Assembly: GCA_036250195.1 (NCBI GenBank)
Contig: JAVHZZ010000001.1
Coordinates: 381,407,907 to 381,471,906, forward strand
DNA from: Mixophyes australis
Taxonomy: Eukaryota; Chordata; Amphibia; Anura; Limnodynastidae
Direction: 5' to 3'
Length of the DNA: 64,000 nucleotides
The notes under the pieces are model-generated. The model had not been told where the DNA came from and searched no databases. It saw only the letters and a program-made list of their open reading frames with translations. Positions 34,632 to 46,770 of the stretch are shown here, one piece after another. Position 1 is the stretch's first letter. Every line of letters starts with the position of its first letter. Position numbers and translations under genes: made by a program.

Positions 34632-34632
34632 G
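34493..34632. repeat. Compound (TG)n/(TA)n/(CA)n microsatellite
   Basis: (TG)n, (TA)n, short (TG)n, (TA)n, (CA)n and a long (TA)n follow one another. Open frames of Tyr/Ile/Cys/Val here are microsatellite artefacts. Confidence 0.95.
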
Positions 34633-37600
34633 CCTGCTTAGAATAAAAGTACCAAATTGTGCAGTTCAGAATGCCTAACCAACTGTACGCCTACCAGTCA
34701 TTGGCGGCAACAAAAGTTGTTTTATTTTCCCACAACAAAGCAACTATCTAGAACCTCCAAAATTCACGAACGCCATACCAGGCCAGGAATAGTCAGAAAA
34801 AGAGGAAAAAAATGGCTCAAAAATAGAAACCTTCACATAGGTGCCAAAGAACCATCCAGACCAAAAAGGGTGGGCGGGCAATGCCCAGGATCGTAGAGGC
34901 AGATTCGTGCTGTACCCATCACTCTTGTTAACTGACCCTTGGCCTTTTCCCAGTGACACACCAATGGGCATACCCCCATCCCCTGCTAGATTGCTAATCC
35001 TTTAAAAAGATGCACTTTAGCTATAAACACAACCTAAGCTTTCGATTTCCCTCATGCTTAATTCATTCCTCAGTTATTGCACTTGCAGCTACATAATTTT
35101 TAAATAGGTTTAGATGAAGGTACCATTTATTTTTGCTTCCCAGAAAAAATGACAACAAAAAAGATAAAAATAAATAGCTAAATTATATAAATAAATTTAC
35201 ATTAAACACCTATCTAATCTTTGATTTATGAGGAAATAATTGGGGGTTAGTGAATAGTTGCCACCTCTGAATATCCTCTTAATAATAAGGAACATTGCAA
35301 CCGATCCATTAGATACTGTTTTACAATGCAATGGGCAGAAGTCTGAGAAAATACCTGTATATTACATTGGCAGTACACTGACATAGTTTTTACCTCTGAT
35401 AGATAACATAAAGTATGATTCAAACAATGATAAGAGCCTGCTTTGACTCTCCTACACTGTTGGGTATATGGGCAGTGACAATTTCCCTTCTCTGTTACAT
35501 TGGGATCATGACAGAATTAACCCCATTTTGCTATTCTGTTATGAAAGGAAGGTCATGCAGCCACTTTGACAGATGGTGTAATGGGCAAAGGTGTTTGTGA
35601 CTCCTTCTCCCTTACCCATGAAGCCAGGAGAAGGTGGCAGTGCCTAGCTAGCTACGACAGTGGCTAAAAGTTACAGTTTAATGAAAAGTTGTGTATTTAC
35701 CTTATGTGCTGATTTGTCCCCCCTGAATTTTTGTAACATTATACTAGAAAATTGGGACAATACTGAACAAACTCCTCATAGATGAGTCTTACTTAGCCTA
35801 CCTGAAGTCGTCAGGATAAACTTTCTATGCTGCTGGAAGAACTTCCCAACTTCCTGGAAACTGAGGAGAATGGGAAAATATTAAAACCATTGTGAAATTG
35901 AGATCAAGGGGCTTCCAGGTGTTTTGAAATTACAAACCCAGCATGCATTTGTTGGAATTTGTAGTTCCAAAAGAGCTACAATTATCAGCAATTGTATGCA
36001 TGTAGCTCCACAAAATCTGGAGATGCCTACCCACCACCTATTCTAAAGGCAACAGGTTCAGATCTAAAACACTTAGATAAATTTATTTCCAGTCTAGAAG
36101 TCTTTTTAACTAACTATAATGAAGTGAAATCCACAGATGACATAAGAGTGCACAAGACCTGAGCTGGCTCTCAAATGTTTGTCTCATTAGCAAACCAGGT
36201 CGGAGCTGGGCTCATTGATTTTAATAGACAATGCATCAAAACATAAACATAAAGCAAATATAAAGGGTATATCCTTCTACAATTTACAACGAGTCACCAC
36301 TGAAAACTTCAGATGCTTTTTATTGGTGATGGCTAGAGAGGCAGAATGGCATTCTCCAAAGAGGTGGCAAATACTCTGTCTGTCCAAGATCCATTTTGAG
36401 AAACCAAAGACATTGGATCTTCCTAATCACAATGGTCTGCCCTGTTATATAGTGCTAGACTGAGAATTTTTAGCAGAGGGGTAAGCAAAAGATTATAACA
36501 CCCTCTAATCATTACAGCCTATTCCAGCACTGAAAAATACAGGGGCTCTTTTCAGCATCATTGTGTGTACCACTTACCAGTGCATTCATGTGCTTCGTAT
36601 TTGTGGAAAGTATATGGATGCACTAGAGAAACAGAGCCATTCCTTAGTAAACATAAAAGAAATTAAAACTTAGCTGTGTAGGTTCAGTGCTTGAATTTTC
36701 CTGGATCTGGATAACCTGAGAAGTGTTATACATAAACCATGGTCTATAAATGGCTGGCCAAGGAACAGAGTAGATTTAAGAAGGTGAATGGTGTAGATCG
36801 CTATGAGTTGTGAGAAAACATAGAATGAATTGTAGAAGACAGCAGATTATACAATTCAAAAAGATGTATTAAAAATAATATAATGCAGTATGCTAATTAA
36901 TGGGGAAATAATAATGGATAATAGGTAAAATATAAAAATAAATAAATAAATAAATAAAAGCATATAAGATATATAGGTGAAAAAGGATACAATGCAAATG
37001 ACTATGATTAATAATAGGTATGTTTCTGAGAGACAGTGAAGTGGTGTGGGAGGAACATGGCTAGAAATAGGTAGAGGATATAATATAATCAAGAATACAC
37101 TATAAAAGAATAAAGAAATTATTTAATAACAATGGCCTATTGGAAAATAGTTCCATAAATAAATAAATGTAAGATAGTTTGATAAATGTATAGCACAAAT
37201 GATCAATGCATGCATTTCAGAGACAGTGAAGTGGGGTGAGAGTGTAATGGTTAGACGTCAGTAATGGCTATGCAGTTAGAATTAAAGGATAAAGGTGAGG
37301 GAGTGCTATGTAAAAAAAGAAAAGGTGGTTAGTTAAATGGAATAAGGAGTGGATAAACAAAAAAGAAGGTGAAGAGGATAGATTGAAAATAATGTATAAG
37401 TGAAAATATAATGAAATTATTATATAGTTAATGCTGAATAAAGCTTTATGGGGTGCAAGTAGTAGAGAGTGTGGTGGGAGGAGAGGATAAGGGGTGGAAA
37501 GAAGCAGGAGGGATCTTAATGGTCAGTGGCCAAGTCAATCACGGGTTGATGGACAGGTATATGCCGGTTAAATACTTTGAAGAACGAAATGGAAATAAGT

Positions 37601-37923
37601 AAAAGTTATGTCATTGCAAATAAAATCTATATGGACAAGGTGGTATAAGTCTCTGTTTCTTGAAACTCTAACCAACTTATCCAGATGGCATGATAATCTG
37701 GTAATCATTTTTCCACCTTCTTCTGTCTTCTTTTTTTTCTATCTTCTTTCTTCTGCTCTTTTGCTAATGGGCGTTTTCTTCCTTTATTGTCCTTGCTTCT
37801 GTTCTTTGGCTTCTTTCTGCAGCAATGTCCAGACTCTTCAATGAAAGACTAAAGCTTTAACCAAAGAATATCATAAAAACTTAGAATTTAATGGCGGGAA
37901 AAAAACTATAATTGCAAGCTTTA
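34633..37923. other. Noncoding DNA with two weak repeats
   Basis: 34660-34980 is less AT-rich than its surroundings and holds a 79-codon frame that I cannot assign. At 35915-36015, CAAACCCAGCATGCATTTG and an inverted AATTTGTAGTTCC resemble the CCCAGCATGC/TGTAGTT repeat common in vertebrates. At 36800-37500 the sequence is A- and G-rich, with GAGACAGTGAAGTGG appearing at about 37031 and 37220 in a diverged ~190-bp duplication. No gene is supported. Confidence 0.35.
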
Positions 37924-38283
37924 ATCATCATCATCTTCATCATCATCAGTTATTTATATAGCACCACTAACTCTGCAGCGCTATACAGAGAACTCATTCA
38001 CATCGGTCCCTGCCCCATTGGAGCTTACAGTCTAAATTTCCTAACATACACACACAGACAGAGACAGAGAGAGAGAGAGAGACTAAGGTCAATTTGATAG
38101 CAGCCAATTAACCTACTAGTATGTTTTTGGAGTGTGCGAGTAAACCGGAGCACCTGGAGGAAACCCACGCAAACATGGGGAGAACATACAAACTCCGCAC
38201 AGATAAGACCATGGTCGGGAATCAAACTCATGACCACAGTGCTGTAAGGCAGAAGTGCTAACCACTAAGCCATCGTGCTGCCC
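37924..38283 (-). mobile_element. tRNA-derived SINE, full length
   Basis: On the minus strand: GGGCAGCACGATGGCTTAGTGG (A-box-like), GAGTTTGATTCCCGACC (B-box-like), the common body, a purine/pyrimidine microsatellite (CTCTCT), and the tail CAGCGCTGCAGAGTTAGTGG, TATATAAATAA and (GATG)n. Confidence 0.88.
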
Positions 38284-38349
38284 ATTATTTCATTCCTATA
38301 TTATTTATGAATCACAACATATTTGAGTTACCATTTCTCGGATATCAAC

Positions 38350-38620
38350 TAGAGATGAACAGTTCAAGATTGGAGAAATCTGACCGAACCGAGTTTTTGG
38401 GTTCTGAGTAGAACCAAAACCAGACTCGGTTTCTCACCCTTAAATTGAATCTAAAAATGAGGCAACTCTCTCTCTCGAGTTTTGGATTGATATATTTCAC
38501 ATATATCCCTCTCTTGTGTTCTCATTTGCCATTCTAGAAAATAGAGTGTAGAGAGAAGGGTGACTGCAAAGCTGTTCTCTGGAACTCACGTTTAGACTAT
38601 AAACTACAGCATTAGGCAAG
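38350..38620 (+). mobile_element. 5' fragment of the TAGAGATG hAT family
   Basis: It begins TAGAGATGAACAG and has CCGAACCGAG...ACTCGGTTTCTCACC, then AGGGTGACTGCA, all shared in order with the inverted copy ending at 33745. No 3' end follows before the L1 fragment, so this is a truncated copy. Confidence 0.65.
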
Positions 38621-38920
38621 GGACACAATGGAGAATTTTCAGCCAATTATCGGGCAAATCACCTGATAAACGATCACTTGGCCACACATTGCAGATAACA
38701 GATTGATCAGAAAATTTTCCAGTGTGTATCTAGTCATAGACAGGGTGAAAAAGGGAATTTACATAGAAATCAATACACTAGATGTGGTTATTTTAATGCA
38801 GTTTATTTCTGTATAGATGAGTCATTTAAAATAGTTTGCTGACCAACTGGGTGTCAGTCAACCAGAGAGTTAGAGTAGTGGCTATTGGTTTGGTATATAT
38901 ATTTAAATGTCTTGGCTTCT
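38621..38920. other. Noncoding spacer
   Basis: Nothing is recognised. Confidence 0.35.
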
Positions 38921-40350
38921 GGGCCTGATGAATTCTCGGCTCTCCCACTGCCAAGGTTATGGTCAATGGTTCTCCTCCCCCTATCCTGATTAGCAATGGT
39001 ACGCGTCACGAATGCCTCCTTGCCTCTCTAATTTTTGCCCTTGTTATTGAACCCCTGGCGGCTACTATTAGAGCTTTCCACAATATACAAGGCGTGACCA
39101 TGGGGAACCTTTGGAGCAAGCTTTCTGTATTCGCTGATGATGTGTTTTTAACACTTCAGCAGCCGAGAACCTCTCTACCTATAGACATCATGTCACACTA
39201 TGAATGCCTTTCCGCCTACAAAATCAACATTACGAAATCTGAGGCTCTGCTACTCAAACTCCCTTCCCGTGATTTCCAGGATATCACCTCCCAATTCCAC
39301 GTCTGGTGGCAAAAGAAAAAGCTGAAGCATCTTGGGTTCTACATCACCACCACCTATGAGTCCCTGTACCAGGAGAACTATCCGGCACTCCTCCTCAAAC
39401 TCAAATCCGATATCTTCTCCTGGCTTTCCCTAATTATCTCTTGGCTGGGCAGGATCATTGCCATTAAAATGTCTGTTCTCCCTCAGCTCCTTTACCTATT
39501 CCAGACACTCCCATCAGGGTCCCTCTCTCTGAACTGAATGCTATGCAATGAAACTTAGTTAAATTTGTTTGGTGGGGCAGATCTCCTAGAATCCAACTAG
39601 CAATGCTCAAGAAATCCACAAACCGTGGGGGTAAGGGATTTCCCGACCTCAAGGCTTACTACTGGGTAGCCCACCTTAGTGCTGTTGCAACCTACTTTGC
39701 ACCTCCTTCCTCCTTGCATGGGCTGATTCTGCTTACCTCTCTCTAGTAGACTTGTCTAGCATCTGGGGCCTACCTAAAACCTCTCAGGCATTGGTCGTTC
39801 CTCCTCTGCTATCCTATACAAGACGTCAATGTCCACTCTGCAAAATTGGCCTTGCATGCCTTAGCAGCAGTTAGGTGCCTGGTGGCCAAGTTATGGAAGC
39901 GCGCTGGGCCCCCATGTCTCTTCTCTAAAACCCTATATCTAGTTTATTGCTAACGTGGAGAAAATCACCTTCCATTTATAAGCCAAAGAAGACAGGTTTC
40001 ATCAAATCTGGGCCCCCTGGCTATATCAGTTATGCTCTTTCATACTCACCACCCTTGTCCATAGCCCTTTTTCATCCTGAGTCCTTCACTTTGCTTCTCT
40101 TCCATCTCTGATAATCTACCTCTGCTTAGTCCACCGCAATCAACAACCCCCCCCACTCCGTCCTCTTCCACTCCCCTCTTAATTATACTGATATTGCTAC
40201 AAATATTTGTTTTTTTATCATTTATATATATGCATAGTAATTCTGACATGTATCGTGACAGTGTTGGGTTTTTCTTCCCTTGTTATCTTTTACTTGATTG
40301 CTATCACCCATGTTGATTTAATAATATTGAGTTTTGAAAAAAACTAAAAA
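38921..40350 (+). pseudogene. L1-type LINE, 5'-truncated, ORF2 C-terminal part
   Basis: The 192-codon frame 38959-39537 is reverse transcriptase: VNGSPPPILISNGTR, a motif B reading HECLLASLIFALVIEPLA, and the catalytic box FADD (residues 58-61), then INITKSEAL and HLGFYITTTY. These are typical of the L1/Tx1 group in frogs. A stop at 39537 and further stops downstream interrupt the remaining ORF2 (for example KFVWWGRSPRIQ-like sequence to about 40080). A 3' UTR ends in an A-rich tail near 40335-40350. Endonuclease and the N-terminal half of the RT are missing, as usual for 5'-truncated L1 copies. The GTRQGCPLSP-type motif is altered, so the copy is inactive. Confidence 0.85.
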
Positions 40351-43300
40351 AGTTGTCCAAATTGTAAACAAATTCACCTTGATAATATCTCTTATCATAT
40401 CATTTTTTTATGCAAATCATTTTTACTATTCCAAACTCATTAACATAAAAATAGAAATGGAAGGTTCATTCATACTTCCTCTATCGCTATCACCATAAAA
40501 ACTAAATCTTTAATTCTGCCGAATTGTTGATGTTGCTTTAGCAAGCCTACAAAATGTGTGTTTTTGTTGGGTTTTTTACATTACATTACTCAATCAATGG
40601 GAAAAGTCACTGCTGCGCATGTAATAGGGTGTCTTATGTTAAAAGCGGAAACTCTTAATGATCAGAAGTAGAAATTTAACAGTTCAAGCAGTGAGATCCT
40701 ATTATACACCACTTAAAGTTGTAAGATTAAGTTTAAACCAAATGTTTTGAACTTTTACAGTAACAGGGCAATTAGTTTTATTGACTCTCTTGCTCAATAA
40801 ATAAACATAATGGATATAAAATGTTAATATATGTTAAAATCTTGGCATAAAGTAAATGATTGAGGAAAAAGTCTTAAAATGTGTTAAACAAAATACAAAA
40901 TAACATAATTTCTAGAACACAATATAGCAATTTTACATTATCAAATACAAAAGTGCAATATTTGACAACTTCTTTTAAGCAAAAAGCTAGATTTTTTCAG
41001 GCACTTTTGAAATCCCACACTTCAGAATCCAATACTGGCTAATAAAATGCTAAAAATATGTAAATAGTTGTAGTACCAGATGTAATAAAAACAGACTGGA
41101 TGTTCTTTCAACCTCATGAGTAGTTTAAGCTGATTAGCAGTTTAGGAGTAAATTGGATATTTTTTTATATCTTATTTTTTTTTGTACCTGATGTATTATA
41201 TTTGTTATATTATAATATTGTGTTATAATATATTATGTTATATTATTATTTTCATATGCCAGATTGATACTCCCTTTACTATATGGTTAGAAGTTGTGTT
41301 AAGTCACTTTTTCAGCACCTGAAATAGCAACTATTTGTTGTGTTCCTTATTAATTAGAACTAGTAAGTTCAAATAGTACTATTTGATTGTTTTAACAAAT
41401 TGCATTGCAATTTCTGCTTATTATTAAATCGCTATTTGACAACAGCTACTCTAAAATCATTACTTGTGTAACCTGAAAAATAATCTGCGTCTAAATGTGC
41501 AAAACATTAACTATTTCAATAATTATTATGTGATATATTAATTGCAAGAAGTTTTTTTTAAAATATATATTTAACATGTAGGCATACAGCTCAGAAAATT
41601 GTTCCACAAATAACTATTTCGGAAAGCCTCTAAAAGCAATTTGGAATAAATGTTGCTTTTTTTGTTTATGTAGCTCTGATACCCCTGTAAGCATGTAAAT
41701 TCTAAAACCATTTCCAGTCTCAGGTGCCAATAGGCTAATAGGAGTTAATTTATTATTTGGTATATCATTATAATATACAGTATATTTCTGTTTATTTATA
41801 ATATTAATGAGGCTAAAGTTGCTATTGATTGCTTACAATGTATTGCACAAAAGACTTATAAACATTTTTTTGTTGAAATAAATGTTTCTCATAAGTAAAA
41901 TCAGCTAATAGTTCAACATACTGTTAATAGTATGTTAGCAGAGATTGGCTGTCAAATTTTAGCCTGGGTAACATTCTCACAGCACTGGTCCATGAGCAGC
42001 GTGCCATCTTTTAAAGGTAGTTTTTGGTATAGATCAAAGGGGTTGATTAATGAAAGGCCTAAAGCGTGAGTTTTCATCATCAAAGGGGGTTATTTTGCTT
42101 TGTTCTATATAGATAAACCCTATTGAGGGAGCCTATTTGTCAAGCATTGAGGAAGTACTCCCTGTTATGTTAACGCCATCAGCACATATTGTTGCCAGAA
42201 CAGAATTATTAAAGTTTTTATTCTTGGAATAAAACATTCTTCCAATGCAGTAATTTTTACATTTGCTTTATTGATTTATAAAACAGAAAAGTTTGCTAAT
42301 TATAGGAGAGTCACTGTAGCTCACCAGCACTGCACCACTTCCACAAGCCTAGATTCGCTCATGCAAAAGATTTGAAAATAGCGATTCCACTGAAATAAGC
42401 AACACAATTATGGAAGCCCTGCATGCTGGACTCAGGAATAATGGAAAGATCCTCAAATATTATAGAGCATTCTGGACCCTTCTCAAATTTCTGCATGCTG
42501 GAACTACAGTTTCCATCTATGTATCTTTTAATGCTGTACTGCAAAAAAAATAATTAAACAAATTATTTACCCAGTTCATTAATTAATTACTTAGTCACGC
42601 TGATTATTTAAATGGAATAAAGACTGAATAAAGACTATAATAGACTGAATACATGGTAAGCATGCAATCAGGGCCATCTTACTTCTTTGTTTGTCCATAC
42701 CCAGTCTTGTTTTATTACCGTGTTGTTTCCCAGTTGTGAAGCATTGATAATTATGTTGGCTAAATAAATAAAATGTAAATAAATGTAAAAAAAATAAACA
42801 GAGAAATCACTAAGCTATAATGGACAACTGTATTTATGTACGTGGTGTTGAGAAACTGAAACTTGCACACAAAGCCATTCTGATCAAAATAAATAAAACA
42901 ATATTACATATTTTAACTTGGCTTGTTATTTTGTCACATTTTTTAAAGGACAGTAATGTATATTTAAAAGAATAAAAAATAGTATTAATGTATGTTTATT
43001 GTTTATCTCCAACAAAGGTCAGCTGATTTAAGGAGACCCTTTTTTCTGAAACCAGATACAGTTCTCTTTTTCAAATTTAATGTATTTTGTTTTCCTAAAA
43101 AAAACCAAGGCATAATGTTTTATAATTTTCATTTTTAACCTGTAGGCTAAACAATTATAGACTTAAAAATTGAACTTAAAAAAAATCCATTGTGAAAGGT
43201 ATGCAGCAGATTTGCAATATGGCCATACATTGAAGGAATCCCATTGCACTTTAGAATTTAATATTATATTTCTGATATTTAGAATAGGTGAACAAATCTA

Positions 43301-45598
43301 CCCATATAATATTTAATGTATTGAGTAAACAGTTTTATGCAGACTAACAAATGTTGTGATATCATAATTTGTATCAGTCCTCTTGCCAGATAGTCTGGCA
43401 TATGTAGCCCAAAAATAACCACAAACTCCTGATGTATGTAACCTCATCTTCAGGCCTATATAAGTATCTTCCTGTCTACAAACAGTTGCCATTATTATTT
43501 GTTTTTGGCTATGGAAGCAGGGTTCCTGTTCTATGTTGATCATGTTGCCCTGATTCAGCTTGCTTTGCACATGTAAAAATCACTCTGTTAATGTACATAC
43601 CCAATTACTCTTAGCTAAGGTGGATTATCTGGCTCTGCTTTGCCACCAACCCTGATCTGTTTACTGGTCCTGATGTTATGTTGCCTGCCTTAATACTGGA
43701 TTGCCTGACTATAATTCTACCTCATCCCTGCACATCTCCTGCACCCACCTTTATCTTCTGTTATAGTACTTTGCCCTGGCAAAATTTCAGGTACTGTGGT
43801 TACTGTGCAGTAATATAGGGAGAGGTACTGCATTCATTCTAGATTGTCAAATAGCTTCTGTGCACAGCACAGTATTATTCTGTTAAACACACTTCTAGAT
43901 TCATGTCAATGAGAGGAATTGCATAATCAGGCTTACCACTTGATAATCCAGCTAAACTAATTACCTTATGATATCTCCTAAAATCGTCCATAATAGATCT
44001 GACCGGTGTCAGAAGTGAACCTGCCTTTTGATCCAAGGATCTGAATCTGAGTTCAATATAGCTACCTAAATTTTTGTGTAATCAAACTGAAAACTGATCC
44101 TGTCACTGACCCATGGAACTTTTAATAGAACTGGCCTCACTAATCAATTTTCATTGTGTAATAGTTTTATTGTGTATAGTGAATATGTATAACTAAATAA
44201 AAATATATACAGAGAAGGAATATACTCAGAGGGTCTTTTTAAATAGAAGAAAATATTTATTGCCAAAACAGTCAATATTTTAATTGCTTAGGAGTCTTTT
44301 GTCAGGACTATAATATTACATCAAAAACCTGTTTAAATATCGACACTCTCCACAACATGCCCTGCAGAAGCCACAGTTGGTCACAATGCTTAACTATTTA
44401 GAGGCTTATCCATTTGCTATACAATCCATATGTTCAATAAGACCACATCTAACATGCTTTAAAAGCAGATGTTCTGAGCAGGATCTGTGTTAGGATCATA
44501 TCAGATAATTAAGAAATACTGTTGAACTGAAATAAATAATTAGATAAACTGTTGCTATAATCAGATAAAATGTAGTATAAGAGCTATACCCGCCTGGGAA
44601 AATGCAAAAAGTATGTTCCCTTTGTGGAACCTTTTCAATAAAGCTTTAACTTATAAAAGCAATTATACCCATACGGGAAATATATTATTATAGTTTTTTG
44701 CTTTATGCAAAATATTATACAATATATGTTGCAATTTACATTATATTCAAGAATTGCAAATTATATCATATTCCTAAAATAGAATACTTGGCAGCCAATT
44801 AAATTTCAAAGAATAAAGCTTGAACAAATGGCACTTAATGGATAAAAAAAAAAACAGAAGAAATAAAAAGTTTAATTAAAAATGCATTCTCTTTTCATTA
44901 CAATTCAGAAAAATGTTAAATCAATAAAAGGATACCTGGAAGTTTTAACTTGCACATCTATCTAGTAATCTTGTTCACATTCAATATTTTATAACTAAAA
45001 ATATGTGAAGTTCCTGTAACACCAATCCTGAAATAATTATCAGCATTTCTTTTCCGTGGCACATTTATTGCACTCTGACATGATGTAGATAGCATGTAAC
45101 AAATTGAACAGCCTCATGAAAAATGCTGTTATAGTGTTCTATAATAAAGTGCACCAATTAGAAACATTCATTAGAACAAACTACATGTCTTTTCTGTATA
45201 GGAGTATTTAACATACTGAGATCTCAGCACATTTGCTGTATATTAATATTAATTGAGCCAATCATATTAAAATGTTTCTTTGAATAACTGAAATTATATT
45301 ATCAGCTTGGCGTTTTCACACATTTGAATCAGTTTGTTCCTGTTTTTTTAAATATAATTTACTTGTAATTATAAATATTTCTGAAAAAAATAAATTGGGT
45401 GTTTGTTGCTCTAGATTTAAACTAGAAATTTTGGAGACTGCCTAATTAATGTAATATGCAAAAAGTATTATGTTATACCAATTTACTGATATTGGACACC
45501 ATATTAATAAGTACTGACTCTTATGGACTGTCATGCAAGAATTATCCTTTTTGTTTCATCTTTATGGGACCCTTACTATGTGCTTAAAATGTTTTAAG

Positions 45599-45600
<2 letters not shown>
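40351..45600. other. Long AT-rich region without recognised elements
   Basis: About 5.2 kb with no SINE, LINE or DNA-transposon signature and no credible ORF. At 42668 there is an isolated CAGGGCCATCTT identical to the MITE end at 14248, without a partner end. 43500-43800 is pyrimidine-rich and vaguely LTR-like. 44880-45320 holds many TAAT cores and resembles conserved noncoding DNA. It may be an intron or a gene desert. Confidence 0.35.

Positions 45601-45650
<50 letters not shown>
45601..45650. repeat. (TA)n microsatellite
   Basis: An uninterrupted AT dinucleotide run directly before the hammerhead-like motif at 45651. Confidence 0.95.
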
Positions 45651-45652
<2 letters not shown>

Positions 45653-45691
45653 CTTTTGATAAAGTCTGTTCTATACGAAACGCGTCAAGGG
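45651..45691 (+). ncRNA. Degenerate hammerhead ribozyme motif
   Basis: CCCTT pairs with AAGGG as stem I. The core reads TTGATAA where CUGAUGA is expected, followed by a weak stem II and an intact GAAA, then palindromic ACGCGT, and a UC cleavage position before AAGGG. The arrangement matches the intact motifs at 47984 and 52861. Two core changes make self-cleavage unlikely. Confidence 0.5.
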
Positions 45692-46252
45692 AATCCTGAG
45701 GTCTGTGATCAGTAAATGCTGATGTGATGGAGGTTCCTGATACCTGTGGCCAGAGAGGCTTCTGAGAGGACTATTACAAGCGTTACCTATACAGATAAGC
45801 TTGTTTTATTATACCCGATGTGCGGGCATTTTATTGTCTTTTATGGATATAAGCTTTGATTAAAATGGATGTTATCCTATGAATATGCTCAACTTGTCAT
45901 GAATGCACTGCATTATTTTTGCTATCTCTTTTTGAAGTTTAATTGAGTAAAAGGTGTAATTTACCTAACAAGGGGTTGAAATCCCAGGGGAATAATCCTC
46001 AGAAAAGCCAGTATATGATATATTTCTAGTATGAGGCCAATTCAAATGTTTTTGGTTATGACTCTCATTTGATGATATCACACTATGTTTGGCACTTCTC
46101 TTTCTTTTTGTTTAGATAGGTTTCACATGTGCAATTTGATGTTATAGCGGAGCAGCCTACTGTATGTGATTTATGAATCACATACATAAATCACGTGAAT
46201 TTGCTGATTATACACTGAGCGCCTTCTGTCTTTTCACTTTTTGGTTTAATAT
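45692..46252 (+). repeat. Pseudo-LTR-like fragment of a second Penelope-type family
   Basis: It follows the degenerate hammerhead motif and ends at the next (TA)n run. No coding sequence is present and the sequence does not match the pseudo-LTRs at 47917 or 52294. The assignment rests only on the hammerhead motif and the (TA)n borders. Confidence 0.35.
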
Positions 46253-46253
46253 G

Positions 46254-46303
<50 letters not shown>
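46253..46303. repeat. (TA)n microsatellite
   Basis: An almost pure TA run between two retroelement pieces. Confidence 0.93.
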
Positions 46304-46305
<2 letters not shown>

Positions 46306-46722
46306 TGTGAAAAGCGTGCAAACAGATGGCTCTTCTGAAGCACTTTGACGTTTATTTTACTTGTCAAGATGGATAAACAGTCTTGGCAGTGTCTTCAGCA
46401 AACAAAATGAAACTTTCACAGCAATAAACATAATCCAATAGCCCTCAACTCTGGCTATAACAGTTAGATCCCTAACTGGTCACCGGTCACTTTTTGGCAC
46501 CGGTCTCCCACCCACAACACAAGATAGCTACTTATGCCTCCTCCCCAGCACTTCTCTAGCTGATTCCTTGATTGCGCAGACCCAGGTGCTCCTCCTGGCC
46601 TCCTGTGCTGTGTGTGTGTGTGTTTGTGCAGATTTAACCCTCTCTGCACCTACAGACTGTGGTTTCCCAGGGAAACCACCACTCTTTCCTCTAGTAGAAG
46701 GTGGAAAAGTATCCCAATTGCC

Positions 46723-46726
<4 letters not shown>
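46304..46726 (-). repeat. LTR- or pseudo-LTR-like segment
   Basis: On the minus strand there is a GCATAAGTAG TATA-like motif and an AATAAA near 46350, with a GC-richer body and a (CA)n run (46608-46625). It is bounded on both sides by (TA)n. No ORF of interest is present. Confidence 0.3.

Positions 46727-46767
<41 letters not shown>
46727..46767. repeat. (TA)n microsatellite at Penelope 5' border
   Basis: A pure TA run directly adjoining the inverted pseudo-LTR. Confidence 0.93.

Positions 46768-46768
<1 letters not shown>

Positions 46769-46770
<2 letters not shown>

Noticed and set aside
34430..34678. Membrane-protein-like ORF rich in Tyr, Ile and Cys
   Set aside because: Translation of (TG)n/(TA)n/(CA)n microsatellite.
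34657..34896. A 79-codon basic ORF in a GC-richer patch
   Set aside because: No recognisable family, no start context or splice support, and it begins next to a microsatellite.
42668..42680. Another copy of the CAGGGCCATCTT MITE
   Set aside because: Only the 12-base end is present; no partner end or duplication follows within a plausible distance.
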